Shown: positions 43,923 to 52,653, numbered from the stretch's first letter. The stretch: DNA of 64,000 nt from Sphingobacterium spiritivorum (GCF_016725325.1 NZ_CP068083.1:1674001-1738000), one strand, 5' to 3'. Notes: generated by a model not told the origin, from the letters alone. A program made the numbers and translations.

Positions 43923-45047
43923 ATGAGATTTATAGTATCCACTTCAATTCTATTAAAACAGTTGCAAGCCATCAGTGGCGCTTCAAGTAGCAGTACTGTT
44001 CTGCCTATTTTGGAAAATTTCCTGTTTGAAATCAAAGATAATACGCTGACAATTTCTGCGACAGATTTGCAAACAAGTATGGTAACTTCTTTACAGATAG
44101 AGTCTAAAGAGGAGGGGCGTGTCGCTATGCCATCTAAGATTTTGATTGAGACTTTAAAGACATTACCAGATCAGCCTGTAGCTTTTTCTGTTGACACAAA
44201 TACGTTAGCTATCGAGATCAGTGCGGGAGATGGTAAGTATAAGCTGAGTGGTGAAAATGCAGATGATTTTCCTAAGATTCCAACCGTTGACAATACTTCT
44301 ACAGTAAATATTCCTGCACCTGTTTTGGCTGAGGCTATCAACAAAACAATCTTTGCGGTGAGTAACGATGAGTTGAGACCTGCGATGTCCGGTGTATTAG
44401 TACAACTGGCGGAACAATCGACTACTTTTGTTTCTACAGATGCACACAAATTGGTGCGTTACCGCCGTACAGATATTTACACGGATAAACCGGCATCTCT
44501 TATTTTGCCTAAAAAAGCACTTTCTTTATTAAAATCGTCTTTACCATCTGACGATGTGAATGTGACAATTGAATATAATAATACCAATGCATTCTTTCAG
44601 TTTGGCAATATCTTTCTGATCTGTCGTCTGATTGATGAGCGTTATCCGGATTATGAGGCTGTTATTCCTCAGGTAAACCCTAATAAACTGACCGTAGACC
44701 GTTCTTTATTTCTGAATACTTTACGTCGTGTTGTCATTTTCGCAAATAAGACTACTCATCAGGTACGTTTACGTATCTCAGGTAGTGAGCTTAATATTTC
44801 TGCGGAGGATCTTGACTTTTCAAATGAAGCACACGAACGTTTGAGCTGCCAGTTTGAAGGAGATGATATGGAGATCGGTTTCAATGCTAAATTTTTGGTT
44901 GAGATGTTGAATAACCTGAGCAGCGAAGAAGTAATTATTGAGATGAGTACACCAAACAGAGCCGGTTTATTGATCCCGGCGATCAAAGATGACAATGAAG
45001 ACATCCTGATGTTGGTAATGCCTGTCATGTTGAATAATGCCGGTTAA
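43923..45047 (+). CDS. dnaN: DNA polymerase III beta sliding clamp
   Basis: The 374-residue protein is a ring-shaped clamp that gives the replicase its processivity. It has three DNA clamp domains (about residues 1-120, 128-245, 250-372) with the family pattern MRFIVSTSILLKQLQAISGA at the start, LRPAMSGVLVQL near 146 and VMPVMLNNAG at the end. The length is normal. It is divergent from holB, so the clamp and clamp-loader subunit share a 167-base control region. dnaN is not adjacent to dnaA here (5.5 kb away). Confidence 0.96.
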   Translation: MRFIVSTSILLKQLQAISGASSSSTVLPILENFLFEIKDNTLTISATDLQTSMVTSLQIESKEEGRVAMPSKILIETLKTLPDQPVAFSVDTNTLAIEISAGDGKYKLSGENADDFPKIPTVDNTSTVNIPAPVLAEAINKTIFAVSNDELRPAMSGVLVQLAEQSTTFVSTDAHKLVRYRRTDIYTDKPASLILPKKALSLLKSSLPSDDVNVTIEYNNTNAFFQFGNIFLICRLIDERYPDYEAVIPQVNPNKLTVDRSLFLNTLRRVVIFANKTTHQVRLRISGSELNISAEDLDFSNEAHERLSCQFEGDDMEIGFNAKFLVEMLNNLSSEEVIIEMSTPNRAGLLIPAIKDDNEDILMLVMPVMLNNAG

Positions 45048-45057
45048 TTAGAGCGTC

Positions 45058-45708
45058 TTGGAAGTTATATCATCACTTATTGATTTTATTCTCCATATTG
45101 ATAAACATCTGGTCGAGATCGTCAATGATTATCAAACATGGACTTATCTGATTCTTTTCATTATTATTTTTGCAGAGACAGGGTTTGTAGTTACTCCTTT
45201 TTTACCGGGAGATTCTTTACTGTTTGCAACGGGAGCCATCATTGCCAAACCAGAAACAGATTTAAATATCTGGCTGATGTGGGTACTACTAATGGTCGCC
45301 GGAATACTTGGCGATATGGTGAATTATCATATCGGAAAGTATATAGGACCCAAAGCCTTCAGTGGAAAATATCGGTTTCTTAAAAAGGATTATCTGGATA
45401 AGACCGAAAAATTCTATGAAAAATACGGTGGGAAGACGATTATATATGCCCGTTTTGTTCCAATAGTAAGAACATTTGCGCCTTTTGTGGCAGGGGTAGG
45501 ATCTATGTCATACCGCAAGTTCGCTTCCTATAATGTTATCGGAGCGATTGTGTGGGTGTCCAGTTTCTTATTTCTGGGATTTAAGTTTGGAGAGTTAGAA
45601 TTTGTAAAGAAAAATTTTACATATGTCATTCTTGGCATTATTGTATTCTCTATACTGCCTCCGGTAGTGGAAGTGATAAAAGAAAAATTTAAAAAAAAGG
45701 AAGCCTAA
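45058..45708 (+). CDS. DedA family membrane protein (first copy)
   Basis: The 216-residue protein is of the DedA/SNARE-associated (VTT) family, linked to membrane-lipid scrambling and proton-dependent homeostasis. The diagnostic features are FLPGDSLLFATGAIIAK near residue 54, GDMVNYHIGKYIGPKAFSG near 89, and RFVPIVRTFAPFVAGVGSM near 137. I accept the TTG start at 45058 because the paralogue starting with ATG at 45742 aligns residue for residue from its first codon. The gene follows dnaN by 10 bases. Its stop codon lies inside the loop of a terminator hairpin. Confidence 0.9.
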   Translation: MEVISSLIDFILHIDKHLVEIVNDYQTWTYLILFIIIFAETGFVVTPFLPGDSLLFATGAIIAKPETDLNIWLMWVLLMVAGILGDMVNYHIGKYIGPKAFSGKYRFLKKDYLDKTEKFYEKYGGKTIIYARFVPIVRTFAPFVAGVGSMSYRKFASYNVIGAIVWVSSFLFLGFKFGELEFVKKNFTYVILGIIVFSILPPVVEVIKEKFKKKEA

Positions 45709-45724
45709 AAGCTTCCTTTTTTTG
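45691..45724 (+). terminator. Terminator overlapping the end of the first DedA gene
   Basis: AAAAGGAAGC (45695-45704) pairs with GCTTCCTTTT (45711-45720); the stop codon TAA is in the loop. Confidence 0.85.
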
Positions 45725-45741
45725 TATCTATACCTATTGCT

Positions 45742-46380
45742 ATGGATCTGATTGTACAGCTTTTTGATTTTATACGACATATAGATCGGCATATGGTGGA
45801 TATTGTCAATGATTATCAGACATGGACATATCTTATCTTGTTTATCATTATTTTTTCGGAGACGGGTCTTGTTGTGACACCATTCCTTCCCGGAGATTCG
45901 GTATTGTTTGCGACAGGCGTTATTTTAGCGAAGCAGGAGAGTCAGTTGTCCGTATGGGTCATGCTGGTGGTGCTGATTACAGCAGCTGTACTTGGGGATT
46001 TTGTAAATTATGAGATTGGCAAATATTTTGGTAAGCGATTGTTCAAACCCGGATCTAAGATTTTTAAACCCTCGTACTTGTTGAAAACAGAACAATTTTA
46101 TGAAAAATATGGGGTTAAAACTATAATATATGCACGTTTTGTACCAATTGTAAGGACATTTGCACCTTTTATTGCAGGGGTTGGTAAGATGCCTTATTCC
46201 CGTTTTGGATCCTATAATATAATAGGAGGAATATTGTGGGTGTCTCTTTTTCTGTTGACCGGTTATTTCTTCGGTCAGATTTCCTTTATACAGCATAACT
46301 TTTCTCTTGTTATTTTATTTATTATAGCTGTATCGATTATTCCTCCGGTTATAGAGATTGTCAGAAATAAAAGTAAATAA
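45742..46380 (+). CDS. DedA family membrane protein (second copy)
   Basis: This 212-residue paralogue of the gene at 45058 has the same landmarks: FLPGDSVLFATGVILAK, GDFVNYEIGKYFGKRLFKPG and RFVPIVRTFAPFIAGVGKM. The two proteins share long identical stretches (for example NDYQTWTYLILFIIIF) and are clearly a tandem duplication. The second copy is preceded by the terminator of the first, so they can be regulated separately. A distinct lipid substrate or stress condition is possible but not visible in the sequence. Confidence 0.9.
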   Translation: MDLIVQLFDFIRHIDRHMVDIVNDYQTWTYLILFIIIFSETGLVVTPFLPGDSVLFATGVILAKQESQLSVWVMLVVLITAAVLGDFVNYEIGKYFGKRLFKPGSKIFKPSYLLKTEQFYEKYGVKTIIYARFVPIVRTFAPFIAGVGKMPYSRFGSYNIIGGILWVSLFLLTGYFFGQISFIQHNFSLVILFIIAVSIIPPVIEIVRNKSK

Positions 46381-46433
46381 GCAACGTTTATAGATTAAAC
46401 TTTTGTCTGGCTCCTCAGTCTTCACTATAAAAT

Positions 46434-47012
46434 ATGCCTATGAAATATCTGATTGTAGCGATTTTTTCGCTGGTTGCTCATGTTGCACAAGCACAACGTA
46501 TTACCACAGAAAGAGGTGAAGCAAAAGATGCCTATGTATTACTTAATGATATACGCAGTAATCCTTCTAAATACAAGAAGCAACTGGGAATATCGGATAT
46601 ACAAAATGTAACCAGAAAGGCATTAGTCTGGAACAAACAATTAGCTAAAGTTGCGGAAGAAAGAGCTTATGATATGGCTAAAAGAGCTTATTTTGACCAC
46701 ATTACACCTGATGGTGTGGGCGTGAATGTACAGATCGCTGAAGGAGGATATTCTTTAAACAAAGACTGGTTAAAAAACATTAAAGCAAATAATTTTGAAT
46801 CTATAGCTGCCAACCATCCTTCTGCAGAAGAAGGAATAAGGGCGCTGATTATCGGGAAAGGATCTCCCGGTTTTATGCATCGTAAGCATTTGCTTGGCAT
46901 GGATAAATGGAACGGATCCCTCCAGGATATAGGTATTGGATATGTCAGGATCCCTTCGGGAGCGACTTATAAAAGCTATCTCTGTGTTATAATCGCAAAG
47001 CATGACTGGTAA
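46434..47012 (+). CDS. CAP (SCP/PR-1) domain secreted protein
   Basis: The 192-residue protein has a signal peptide (MKYLIVAIFSLVAHVAQA). The CAP domain covers about residues 35-190, with LVWNKQLAKVAEERAYDMAK near 64, YFDHITPDGVGVN near 85, NFESIAAN near 115 and FMHRKHLLG near 141, giving the usual His/Glu pocket positions. Bacterial CAP proteins are exported and of diverse or unknown function. Start choice: ATG 46434 is used, but ATG 46440 starts exactly at the signal peptide and is equally likely. Confidence 0.85.
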   Translation: MPMKYLIVAIFSLVAHVAQAQRITTERGEAKDAYVLLNDIRSNPSKYKKQLGISDIQNVTRKALVWNKQLAKVAEERAYDMAKRAYFDHITPDGVGVNVQIAEGGYSLNKDWLKNIKANNFESIAANHPSAEEGIRALIIGKGSPGFMHRKHLLGMDKWNGSLQDIGIGYVRIPSGATYKSYLCVIIAKHDW

Positions 47013-47081
47013 TAAATGCATTATCTTCTATAAAGCTCACTTTCACCGGTTTATTTTTTACTTTTTATTTTTTACTTTTCA

Positions 47082-47089
47082 TACCTTTG
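47082..47089 (+). promoter_or_regulatory. -7 box of yicC
   Basis: TACCTTTG fits TAnnTTTG and ends three bases before ATG 47093. No -33 TTTG is present at the usual distance. Confidence 0.45.
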
Positions 47090-47092
47090 CAT

Positions 47093-47968
47093 ATGATAAA
47101 ATCAATGACCGGGTATGGTATTGGCACTCATGACAATGAAAAGGTTAAGTATAGTGTTGAAATAAAATCCCTCAATTCAAAATTCTTAGAGCTTAATATC
47201 CGTCTTCCTAAGGCGGTTTCCGATAAAGAGCTGACCCTTCGCGGAGAGTGTGGTAAGCTTATTGAAAGAGGGAAAGTCAACGTGATGGTAAACGTTGAGT
47301 ATACCGATCAGACAGCAAAAGCCTCAAATATTAATGCTGCTCTCTTAAAAAAATATTACGAACAACTTCAGGACATCGCTGTAGAACTTGGTGATAAGCA
47401 AGCTTCTTTGTTTGCTTTGGCTTTGGATATGCCCGAAGTGGTAACCAATAATGATGACACGGTTGATGAAGAAGAAGGTGGTATATTGATGACCGCTTTT
47501 AAGGAAGCCGTTAATCAGTTTAATATATTCCGGGAAAAGGAAGGAGTGGTATTACGGAATGATCTGGAACAGCGTGTACAGTTTATCCTGGACTATCTGA
47601 CTTCAGTAGAAGCAAAAGAAACTTCCCGCATTCCGTTGATAAGAGAGCGTATCAGCCAGTATATGGACGAAGTCGTCGGCAAAGAGAATATCGATAAGAA
47701 CAGGTTTGAGCAAGAGCTGATTTATTATATCGATAAACTGGATATCACGGAAGAGAAAGTCCGCTTACGCAGTCATTGTAATTATTTTTTAGAAGCATTG
47801 AATGCACCGGATTCTAATGGTAAAAAACTTGGATTTATCTCTCAGGAGATGGGAAGAGAAATCAATACTTTAGGATCAAAAGCGAATAATGCGGAGATAC
47901 AGCAGATCGTGGTTCGTATGAAAGAGGAGTTAGAGAAAATTAAAGAACAGTTGCTAAACGTTTTATAG
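47093..47968 (+). CDS. yicC: YicC family protein
   Basis: The protein has 291 residues from ATG 47093 (an upstream in-frame TTG is ignored), starting with the conserved IKSMTGYG and VEIKSLNSKFLELNIRLPKA. The C-terminal YicC/DUF1732 region has RFEQELIYYIDKLDITEEKV, RLRSHCNYFLEAL and KKLGFISQEMGREINTLGSK. YicC of E. coli is reported as a stress-linked endoribonuclease. It is followed after four bases by gmk, a common neighbour, and then nadD, so they form one operon. The start codon lies three bases from a -7 box, suggesting a leaderless mRNA. Confidence 0.93.
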   Translation: MIKSMTGYGIGTHDNEKVKYSVEIKSLNSKFLELNIRLPKAVSDKELTLRGECGKLIERGKVNVMVNVEYTDQTAKASNINAALLKKYYEQLQDIAVELGDKQASLFALALDMPEVVTNNDDTVDEEEGGILMTAFKEAVNQFNIFREKEGVVLRNDLEQRVQFILDYLTSVEAKETSRIPLIRERISQYMDEVVGKENIDKNRFEQELIYYIDKLDITEEKVRLRSHCNYFLEALNAPDSNGKKLGFISQEMGREINTLGSKANNAEIQQIVVRMKEELEKIKEQLLNVL

Positions 47969-47972
47969 CCGC

Positions 47973-48545
47973 ATGAAAGGAAAGTTAATCATTTTTTCTG
48001 CACCTTCAGGAGCAGGAAAAACAACAATAGTAAGACACTTATTAAATAAATATCCGGATAAAATAGAGTTTTCGATTTCGGCCAGTACGCGTGAACCGCG
48101 TGGAGAGGAAGTGGACGGAAAGGATTATTATTTTATTTCGAAAGAAGAATTTTTGCATAAAATTGCAAAGCAGGAGTTCATTGAGTTTGAAGAAGTTTAT
48201 TCCGGTACTTTTTACGGTACACTCCGTTCAGAGGTAGAGCGTATCTGGGAAAAAGGAAAGCATGTTATTTTTGATATAGATGTTGTCGGAGGATTGCGGC
48301 TGCGATCCAAATTTCCGGATCAGGCACTTTCTATATTTGTAAAACCGCCTTCTCTGGAAGTGTTGAAAGATCGGTTGAGAGGTCGTGGTACTGATAGTGA
48401 AGATAAACTGAAAGAGCGCTTTGCAAAAGCGGAACATGAGTTGTCTTTTGCTGATCGGTTTGATGTCATCCTCAAAAATTATGATCTGGATACAGCATGT
48501 GCTGAAGCAGAAAAACTATTGTTAGATTTTATCGATCAGGATTAA
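47973..48545 (+). CDS. gmk: Guanylate kinase
   Basis: Gmk converts GMP to GDP with ATP and is essential for GTP and (p)ppGpp supply. The 190-residue protein has the P-loop FSAPSGAGKTTIVRHLL near residue 8, STREPRGEEVDGKDYYF near 38, EFEEVYSGTFYGT near 68, and FDIDVVGGLRLR near 95. The length is normal. It sits in the yicC-gmk-nadD operon. Confidence 0.96.
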   Translation: MKGKLIIFSAPSGAGKTTIVRHLLNKYPDKIEFSISASTREPRGEEVDGKDYYFISKEEFLHKIAKQEFIEFEEVYSGTFYGTLRSEVERIWEKGKHVIFDIDVVGGLRLRSKFPDQALSIFVKPPSLEVLKDRLRGRGTDSEDKLKERFAKAEHELSFADRFDVILKNYDLDTACAEAEKLLLDFIDQD

Positions 48546-48558
48546 GTACAGATCGGCG

Positions 48559-49137
48559 ATGAAGAAGGTTGGGCTTTTCTTTGGATCTTTCAATCCGGTA
48601 CATGTAGGGCATTTGATCATTGCCAATTATATGGCTAATCATACTGCTCTGGATGAAGTATGGTTTGTGGTATCCCCTCAGAATCCCTTTAAAAAGAAAG
48701 CATCTTTAGCGGATCCTTATGATCGTCTGGAGATGGTGAATCTGGCTATTGAAGATACGGAAAACTTAAGGTGTAGTAACATTGAGTTTAATCTGCCTGT
48801 GCCATCCTATACTATAGATACACTTGTACACTTATCTGAAAAATATCCGGATAAGCAGTTTCACCTTATTATGGGACAGGATAATCTGGAATCTCTTCAG
48901 AAATGGAAGAATATAGATATCATTCTGCGGGATTATCACATCTATGTATACCCGAGACCCGGCTACAATTCCGGAGATTTTAAAGATCACCCTTCTATCA
49001 CCATCACGGATACCCCATTAATGGAATTGTCTTCTACATTTATACGAAAGGCCATTCAGGAAGGGAAAGATATTAAGTTTTTTACACCGGATAAGGTTAT
49101 AGAATTTATAGACAAAAAGGGTCTTTATTCAAAATAA
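48559..49137 (+). CDS. nadD: Nicotinate-nucleotide adenylyltransferase
   Basis: NadD adenylates nicotinate mononucleotide to deamido-NAD. The 192-residue protein has the nucleotidyltransferase signature GLFFGSFNPVHVGHLIIANY near residue 5 (HxGH), PQNPFKKK near 40, LIMGQDNLESLQKWKN near 106 and ISSTFIRKA-like SSTFIRKAIQEG near 158. The length is normal. It completes the NAD genes of the window (nadB, nadA, nadD). It closes the yicC-gmk operon and is followed by a terminator. Confidence 0.96.
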   Translation: MKKVGLFFGSFNPVHVGHLIIANYMANHTALDEVWFVVSPQNPFKKKASLADPYDRLEMVNLAIEDTENLRCSNIEFNLPVPSYTIDTLVHLSEKYPDKQFHLIMGQDNLESLQKWKNIDIILRDYHIYVYPRPGYNSGDFKDHPSITITDTPLMELSSTFIRKAIQEGKDIKFFTPDKVIEFIDKKGLYSK

Positions 49138-49147
49138 AAAAAGACAT

Positions 49148-49174
49148 AGCCCATCTATTCAGGTGGGCTTTTTT
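49148..49174 (+). terminator. Terminator after nadD
   Basis: AGCCCATCT pairs with AGGTGGGCT, with one G-U pair, and is followed by T6. Confidence 0.82.
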
Positions 49175-49277
49175 ATTGCCACAGCTGCAGGATTTAGTTT
49201 TTCTTTTTTATGGAAAGGACGTTTTTAAAGCATCCTAAAGTTAAATAACCATTATTTAACTTTTAAACTTCAAGGTC

Positions 49278-49802
49278 ATGGCAGAGCTAAGTCTTAAACA
49301 ACAAAACACCGGAAAAAAGGAAAGGAGAAGTATCAGAGCAAGGGCTATGCCTAAAGTAGATCTGACGGCAATGGTAGATCTGGCATTTTTACTGATTACC
49401 TTTTTTATGCTGACCACTTCATTGAATACACCCAATAATCTGGCTGTCGCTATGCCGGATAAGGGACCTATTACCGAACCGGTATTGATTAACGAGGACC
49501 GCACCATCAATCTTTTATTAGGAGACCAAAATGAAATTACCTATTATAAAGGTGCTGACCAGCATCCAAAGAGCAAACCTGTAAAGGTGTCATATGGTAA
49601 ACTGGGACTGAGGGAGCTTTTGATAAATTTGAAAACGGAGATACTACAAAGTACTGGAGGACAAGATATGATTGTGCTGATCAAACCCGGAAATGAATCG
49701 GTTACAAAGAATCTGGTAGATGTTCTGGATGAGATTCAGATAGCCGATGTCCGGCGGTTTATGATTACAAAGATGTCTGAAAAAGAAAAGGAAATGCTGT
49801 AA
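49278..49802 (+). CDS. ExbD/TolR family biopolymer transport protein
   Basis: The 174-residue protein has the ExbD N-terminal membrane helix with PKVDLTAMVDLAFLLITFFM near residue 33, where the Asp in the helix is the proton-carrying residue of ExbD/TolR, then a C-terminal periplasmic domain ending in VRRFMITKMSEKEKEML. Members work with ExbB/TolQ to energise TonB or TolA. No exbB, tolQ or tonB gene is in the window, so this is an orphan copy. It has its own terminator. Confidence 0.88.
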   Translation: MAELSLKQQNTGKKERRSIRARAMPKVDLTAMVDLAFLLITFFMLTTSLNTPNNLAVAMPDKGPITEPVLINEDRTINLLLGDQNEITYYKGADQHPKSKPVKVSYGKLGLRELLINLKTEILQSTGGQDMIVLIKPGNESVTKNLVDVLDEIQIADVRRFMITKMSEKEKEML

Positions 49803-49820
49803 TAGGCAGGAAACAACCAG

Positions 49821-49860
49821 TAAAATAAAAGGCTTCCCTTTTCGGAAGCCTTTTATTTTA
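49821..49860. terminator. Bidirectional terminator between exbD-like gene and kduD
   Basis: TAAAATAAAAGGCTTCC (49821-49837) pairs with GGAAGCCTTTTATTTTA (49844-49860) around CTTTTC. Confidence 0.92.
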
Positions 49861-49868
49861 TATTGAGA

Positions 49869-50639
49869 TTATCTTCCCATCCATCCGCCATCTACGGTAA
49901 GAATAGTACCGTGTACATAGTCAGATGCCTGAGATGCTAAGAAAATGGCAGGGCCTTTAAAATCTTCCGGCTGCCCCCATCTTCCTGCAGGAATGCGATC
50001 TAATATAGATTTTGACCTTTCAGGATCATCACGGAGCGCTTCTGTGTTGTCCGTTGCAATATATCCCGGAGCGAATGCATTCACATTGACTCCTTTTGAA
50101 GCCCATTCATTGGAGAACGCTTTTACAAGAGAGCCTATTGCTCCTTTGGATGCTGCATATCCTGGAACATTAATTCCTCCCTGAAATGTCAGGAGAGAAG
50201 CTGTAAATATGATTTTCCCGGACCCTCTTGCCACCATTTCTTTTCCGATTTCCCGGGTCAGTATAAATTGTGCATTTTGATTGATTTCGATAATCTCATC
50301 CCAGTATTCATCCGGGTGTTCTGCGACTGGTTTTCGCAGAATATTACCAGCATTATTAAAAAGAATATCAATCTGCGGATGTTCTGCTTTGACCTTTTCA
50401 ATAAAAGCATAAAGGTCTTTTCTGTTGGAAAAGTCTGTCTGATATGCACTGAATTTTCTTCCGATAGCTTTAACGGATTTTTCTACAGCAGAGTCCTGCA
50501 GTTCCAGAGATGCAGATACTCCTATAATATCTGCTCCAGCCTCTGCAAGTGCTTCGGCTATGGCTTTTCCGATACCTCTTTTACAGCCTGTTACGATAGC
50601 TGTTTTCCCTGTCAGGTCAAACATTTGGGTTATGGACAT
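49869..50639 (-). CDS. kduD: 2-dehydro-3-deoxy-D-gluconate 5-dehydrogenase
   Basis: The 256-residue short-chain dehydrogenase has the NAD motif IVTGCKRGIGKAIAEALAEA near residue 14, LFNNAGNILRKP near 94, catalytic Ser in IIFTASLLTFQGG and Tyr-x3-Lys in VPGYAASKGAIG near 158, and the KduD end VHGTILTVDGGWMGR. KduD interconverts 2,5-diketo-3-deoxygluconate and 2-keto-3-deoxygluconate in pectin and uronate breakdown. It is the last gene of the minus-strand kduI-DUF4861-kduD cluster. SDR family naming alone would be loose, but the kduI neighbour supports this function. Confidence 0.92.
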   Translation of the reverse strand: MSITQMFDLTGKTAIVTGCKRGIGKAIAEALAEAGADIIGVSASLELQDSAVEKSVKAIGRKFSAYQTDFSNRKDLYAFIEKVKAEHPQIDILFNNAGNILRKPVAEHPDEYWDEIIEINQNAQFILTREIGKEMVARGSGKIIFTASLLTFQGGINVPGYAASKGAIGSLVKAFSNEWASKGVNVNAFAPGYIATDNTEALRDDPERSKSILDRIPAGRWGQPEDFKGPAIFLASQASDYVHGTILTVDGGWMGR

Positions 50640-50685
50640 AGTATATATCTTTAAAAGTTGTATGCTGATAACACTTCTGATGCTG

Positions 50686-51801
50686 TTATTTCAGTGTTAC
50701 CTTTAGCGGTGCGCTAATATTTTGTTGTTGCTGCTTTATGTAATCAAACCATTCCTGTGCTGTTGTGATTTTTCCGGCTCTATCCCAGGCAGCACCGTTA
50801 TAATAAACAAATTTCTTATTTCCCGGAATAGTCGTGTGTACCAGAAACTGTTTAGGATCCTTTGTATCTAACGTTATTTTATCTTTTCCGAACAATACAG
50901 CCGTGCCGGTAGTTCCCTTATCAGCTAGTGTAGGCTCCCAATATGCAAGACTGTTGTCTGCAAATTGATAAGCTGGTATTTCTTCACCTCTGCGGGATAG
51001 TCCTATTACTACAGCTGTGGAAGATTTCTTATTGTTTTTCAGCTCTACCTGTATTTTATTGAGCTGAGAACCTGCATCAATAGATATTGTTTTGGAGATT
51101 TCAATCGTGTTTCCTTCTATTTCCTGAGGTTCGAATATCAATTTGAATGTCGACCGGATAGGGCCATTGTCCAGCACTTCAAATTTGCGGTAATGTTTGG
51201 TAAACTTTATGTTTCCATTGACAAATAAGGCCAGATCACCGACGCCTAACGTCTGACCTACTGAATAATAGTCCAGACCTTTTCCATGATCTGCATGATA
51301 ATCGCCTGTCTTGTACCATTCATTAATAACCAGTTCGGATGTTCTTTTTGACCAAAAATCGAAACCTTGTGCATCTTCACTTGTGCCTTCTAATGCTTTG
51401 CCGTAAGCTCTGTATGCCGCAATATCATTTTCCCAGGCAAAATCATCCTTCCGCTCAGGGACATACCTTGCATAGGTCCGTGCCTGAAAAGCAGATGCTT
51501 TTTGAGGTTTTACCGTTAAAGTCAGTTCCTGTTGTTTACCAACGTTGACTTCCACCAGAACGTTCTGTGGAGAAGACTGTCCCAGCTTTTCAAGTTGATG
51601 TGCAACTTCAGAACCGTCAGCTGCATTGACAATCGTAAAGACGGAATCTACTTTAAAATGCTTTGTGAACGAGGAATAAGGTATACTTATCAGTTCATGA
51701 CGGGAATGATTACCCGGATTTTTAACTACAATTTTTTGCTGTGCGGATAAAGAATTTGCAAGCGCAAGAGCTACAAAAGCAGCTATGAATGTCTTTTTCA
51801 T
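50686..51801 (-). CDS. DUF4861 family secreted protein
   Basis: This 371-residue protein has a signal peptide (MKKTFIAAFVALALANSLSA) and a beta-rich DUF4861 body with the segments WENDIAAYRAYGKALEG, GFDFWSKRTSELVINEWY and YHADHGKGLDYYSVGQTLGVGD. The family commonly occurs in Bacteroidota pectin and polysaccharide loci beside KduI/KduD; its biochemical role is unknown, although the galactose mutarotase-like fold suggests sugar binding. It lies six bases downstream of kduI and 46 bases upstream of kduD. Its partner genes are cytoplasmic, while it appears exported. Confidence 0.85.
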   Translation of the reverse strand: MKKTFIAAFVALALANSLSAQQKIVVKNPGNHSRHELISIPYSSFTKHFKVDSVFTIVNAADGSEVAHQLEKLGQSSPQNVLVEVNVGKQQELTLTVKPQKASAFQARTYARYVPERKDDFAWENDIAAYRAYGKALEGTSEDAQGFDFWSKRTSELVINEWYKTGDYHADHGKGLDYYSVGQTLGVGDLALFVNGNIKFTKHYRKFEVLDNGPIRSTFKLIFEPQEIEGNTIEISKTISIDAGSQLNKIQVELKNNKKSSTAVVIGLSRRGEEIPAYQFADNSLAYWEPTLADKGTTGTAVLFGKDKITLDTKDPKQFLVHTTIPGNKKFVYYNGAAWDRAGKITTAQEWFDYIKQQQQNISAPLKVTLK

Positions 51802-51807
51802 CTTTCT

Positions 51808-52653
51808 TTATTTTAAGTCGTTTATTGCCACTTTGTCCATATCATCATAGTCCAGGTTTTCACCGGCCATTCCCCAGATGAAAGTATAATTACTAGTGCC
51901 AGCGCCAGAATGTATGGACCATGGCGGAGATATAACGGCCTGATCATTTTGCATCCAGATATGTCTTGTTTCATCCGGTTGTCCCATAAAGTGACATACA
52001 GATTGCTCCTGAGGCACTTCGAAATAAAAATATACTTCCATGCGGCGGTCATGCGTGTGTGCCGGCATCGTGTTCCATACAGAACCCGGCTGAAGCTCTG
52101 TCATTCCCATCTGCAGCTGACAAGTTTCCAGCACTGTATTGAGCAACATTTGATTAATGGTACGGTGATTGGCGGTTTCCAAAGTGCCCAGTTCTTTTTT
52201 AATGGCTGTTTCTTTAGTTACTTTTTTCGTTGGAAAATTGCGGTGTGCAGGTGTGGAATTCATATAGAATTTAGCAGGTTTTTGAGGATCTTCGCTGCTA
52301 AAGAAGATTTCTTTATTTCCTTTTCCTATATACAATGCTTCTTTGTATTCCAGTTCATATACCGTTCCGTCAACTTCTACCGAACCCTTTCCACCAACAT
52401 TGATAATGCCCAATTCACGGCGACTCAAAAAATACTCTTCTTTCAATAATTCAGGAATTGTATCTAATTTGATTTTTCCGGATACCGGCATGGCACCTCC
52501 GGCCATATAGCGGTCATAGTGTGTATATACAAAATGAATTTGATCTGCATCAAAGAGCTTTTCTATCAAAAAGTTTTTTCTTAGACCGGCAGTATCAAGG
52601 GTTTTGCTTTCCTGAGGACCGATTGCGTATCTGGATTCAAATATTGTTTTCAT
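51808..52653 (-). CDS. kduI: 5-dehydro-4-deoxy-D-glucuronate isomerase
   Basis: KduI isomerises 4-deoxy-L-threo-5-hexosulose uronate to 2,5-diketo-3-deoxygluconate in pectin breakdown. The 281-residue cupin protein has HFVYTHYDRYMAGGAMPV near residue 40, FLSRRELGIINVGGKGSV near 74, and the zinc region MPAHTHDRRMEVYFYFEVP near 195, with further ligand IHSGAGTSNYTFIWGMAGEN at the end. The length is normal. It heads the cluster with DUF4861 and kduD; no lyase, transporter or regulator lies beside them. Confidence 0.95.
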   Translation of the reverse strand: MKTIFESRYAIGPQESKTLDTAGLRKNFLIEKLFDADQIHFVYTHYDRYMAGGAMPVSGKIKLDTIPELLKEEYFLSRRELGIINVGGKGSVEVDGTVYELEYKEALYIGKGNKEIFFSSEDPQKPAKFYMNSTPAHRNFPTKKVTKETAIKKELGTLETANHRTINQMLLNTVLETCQLQMGMTELQPGSVWNTMPAHTHDRRMEVYFYFEVPQEQSVCHFMGQPDETRHIWMQNDQAVISPPWSIHSGAGTSNYTFIWGMAGENLDYDDMDKVAINDLK

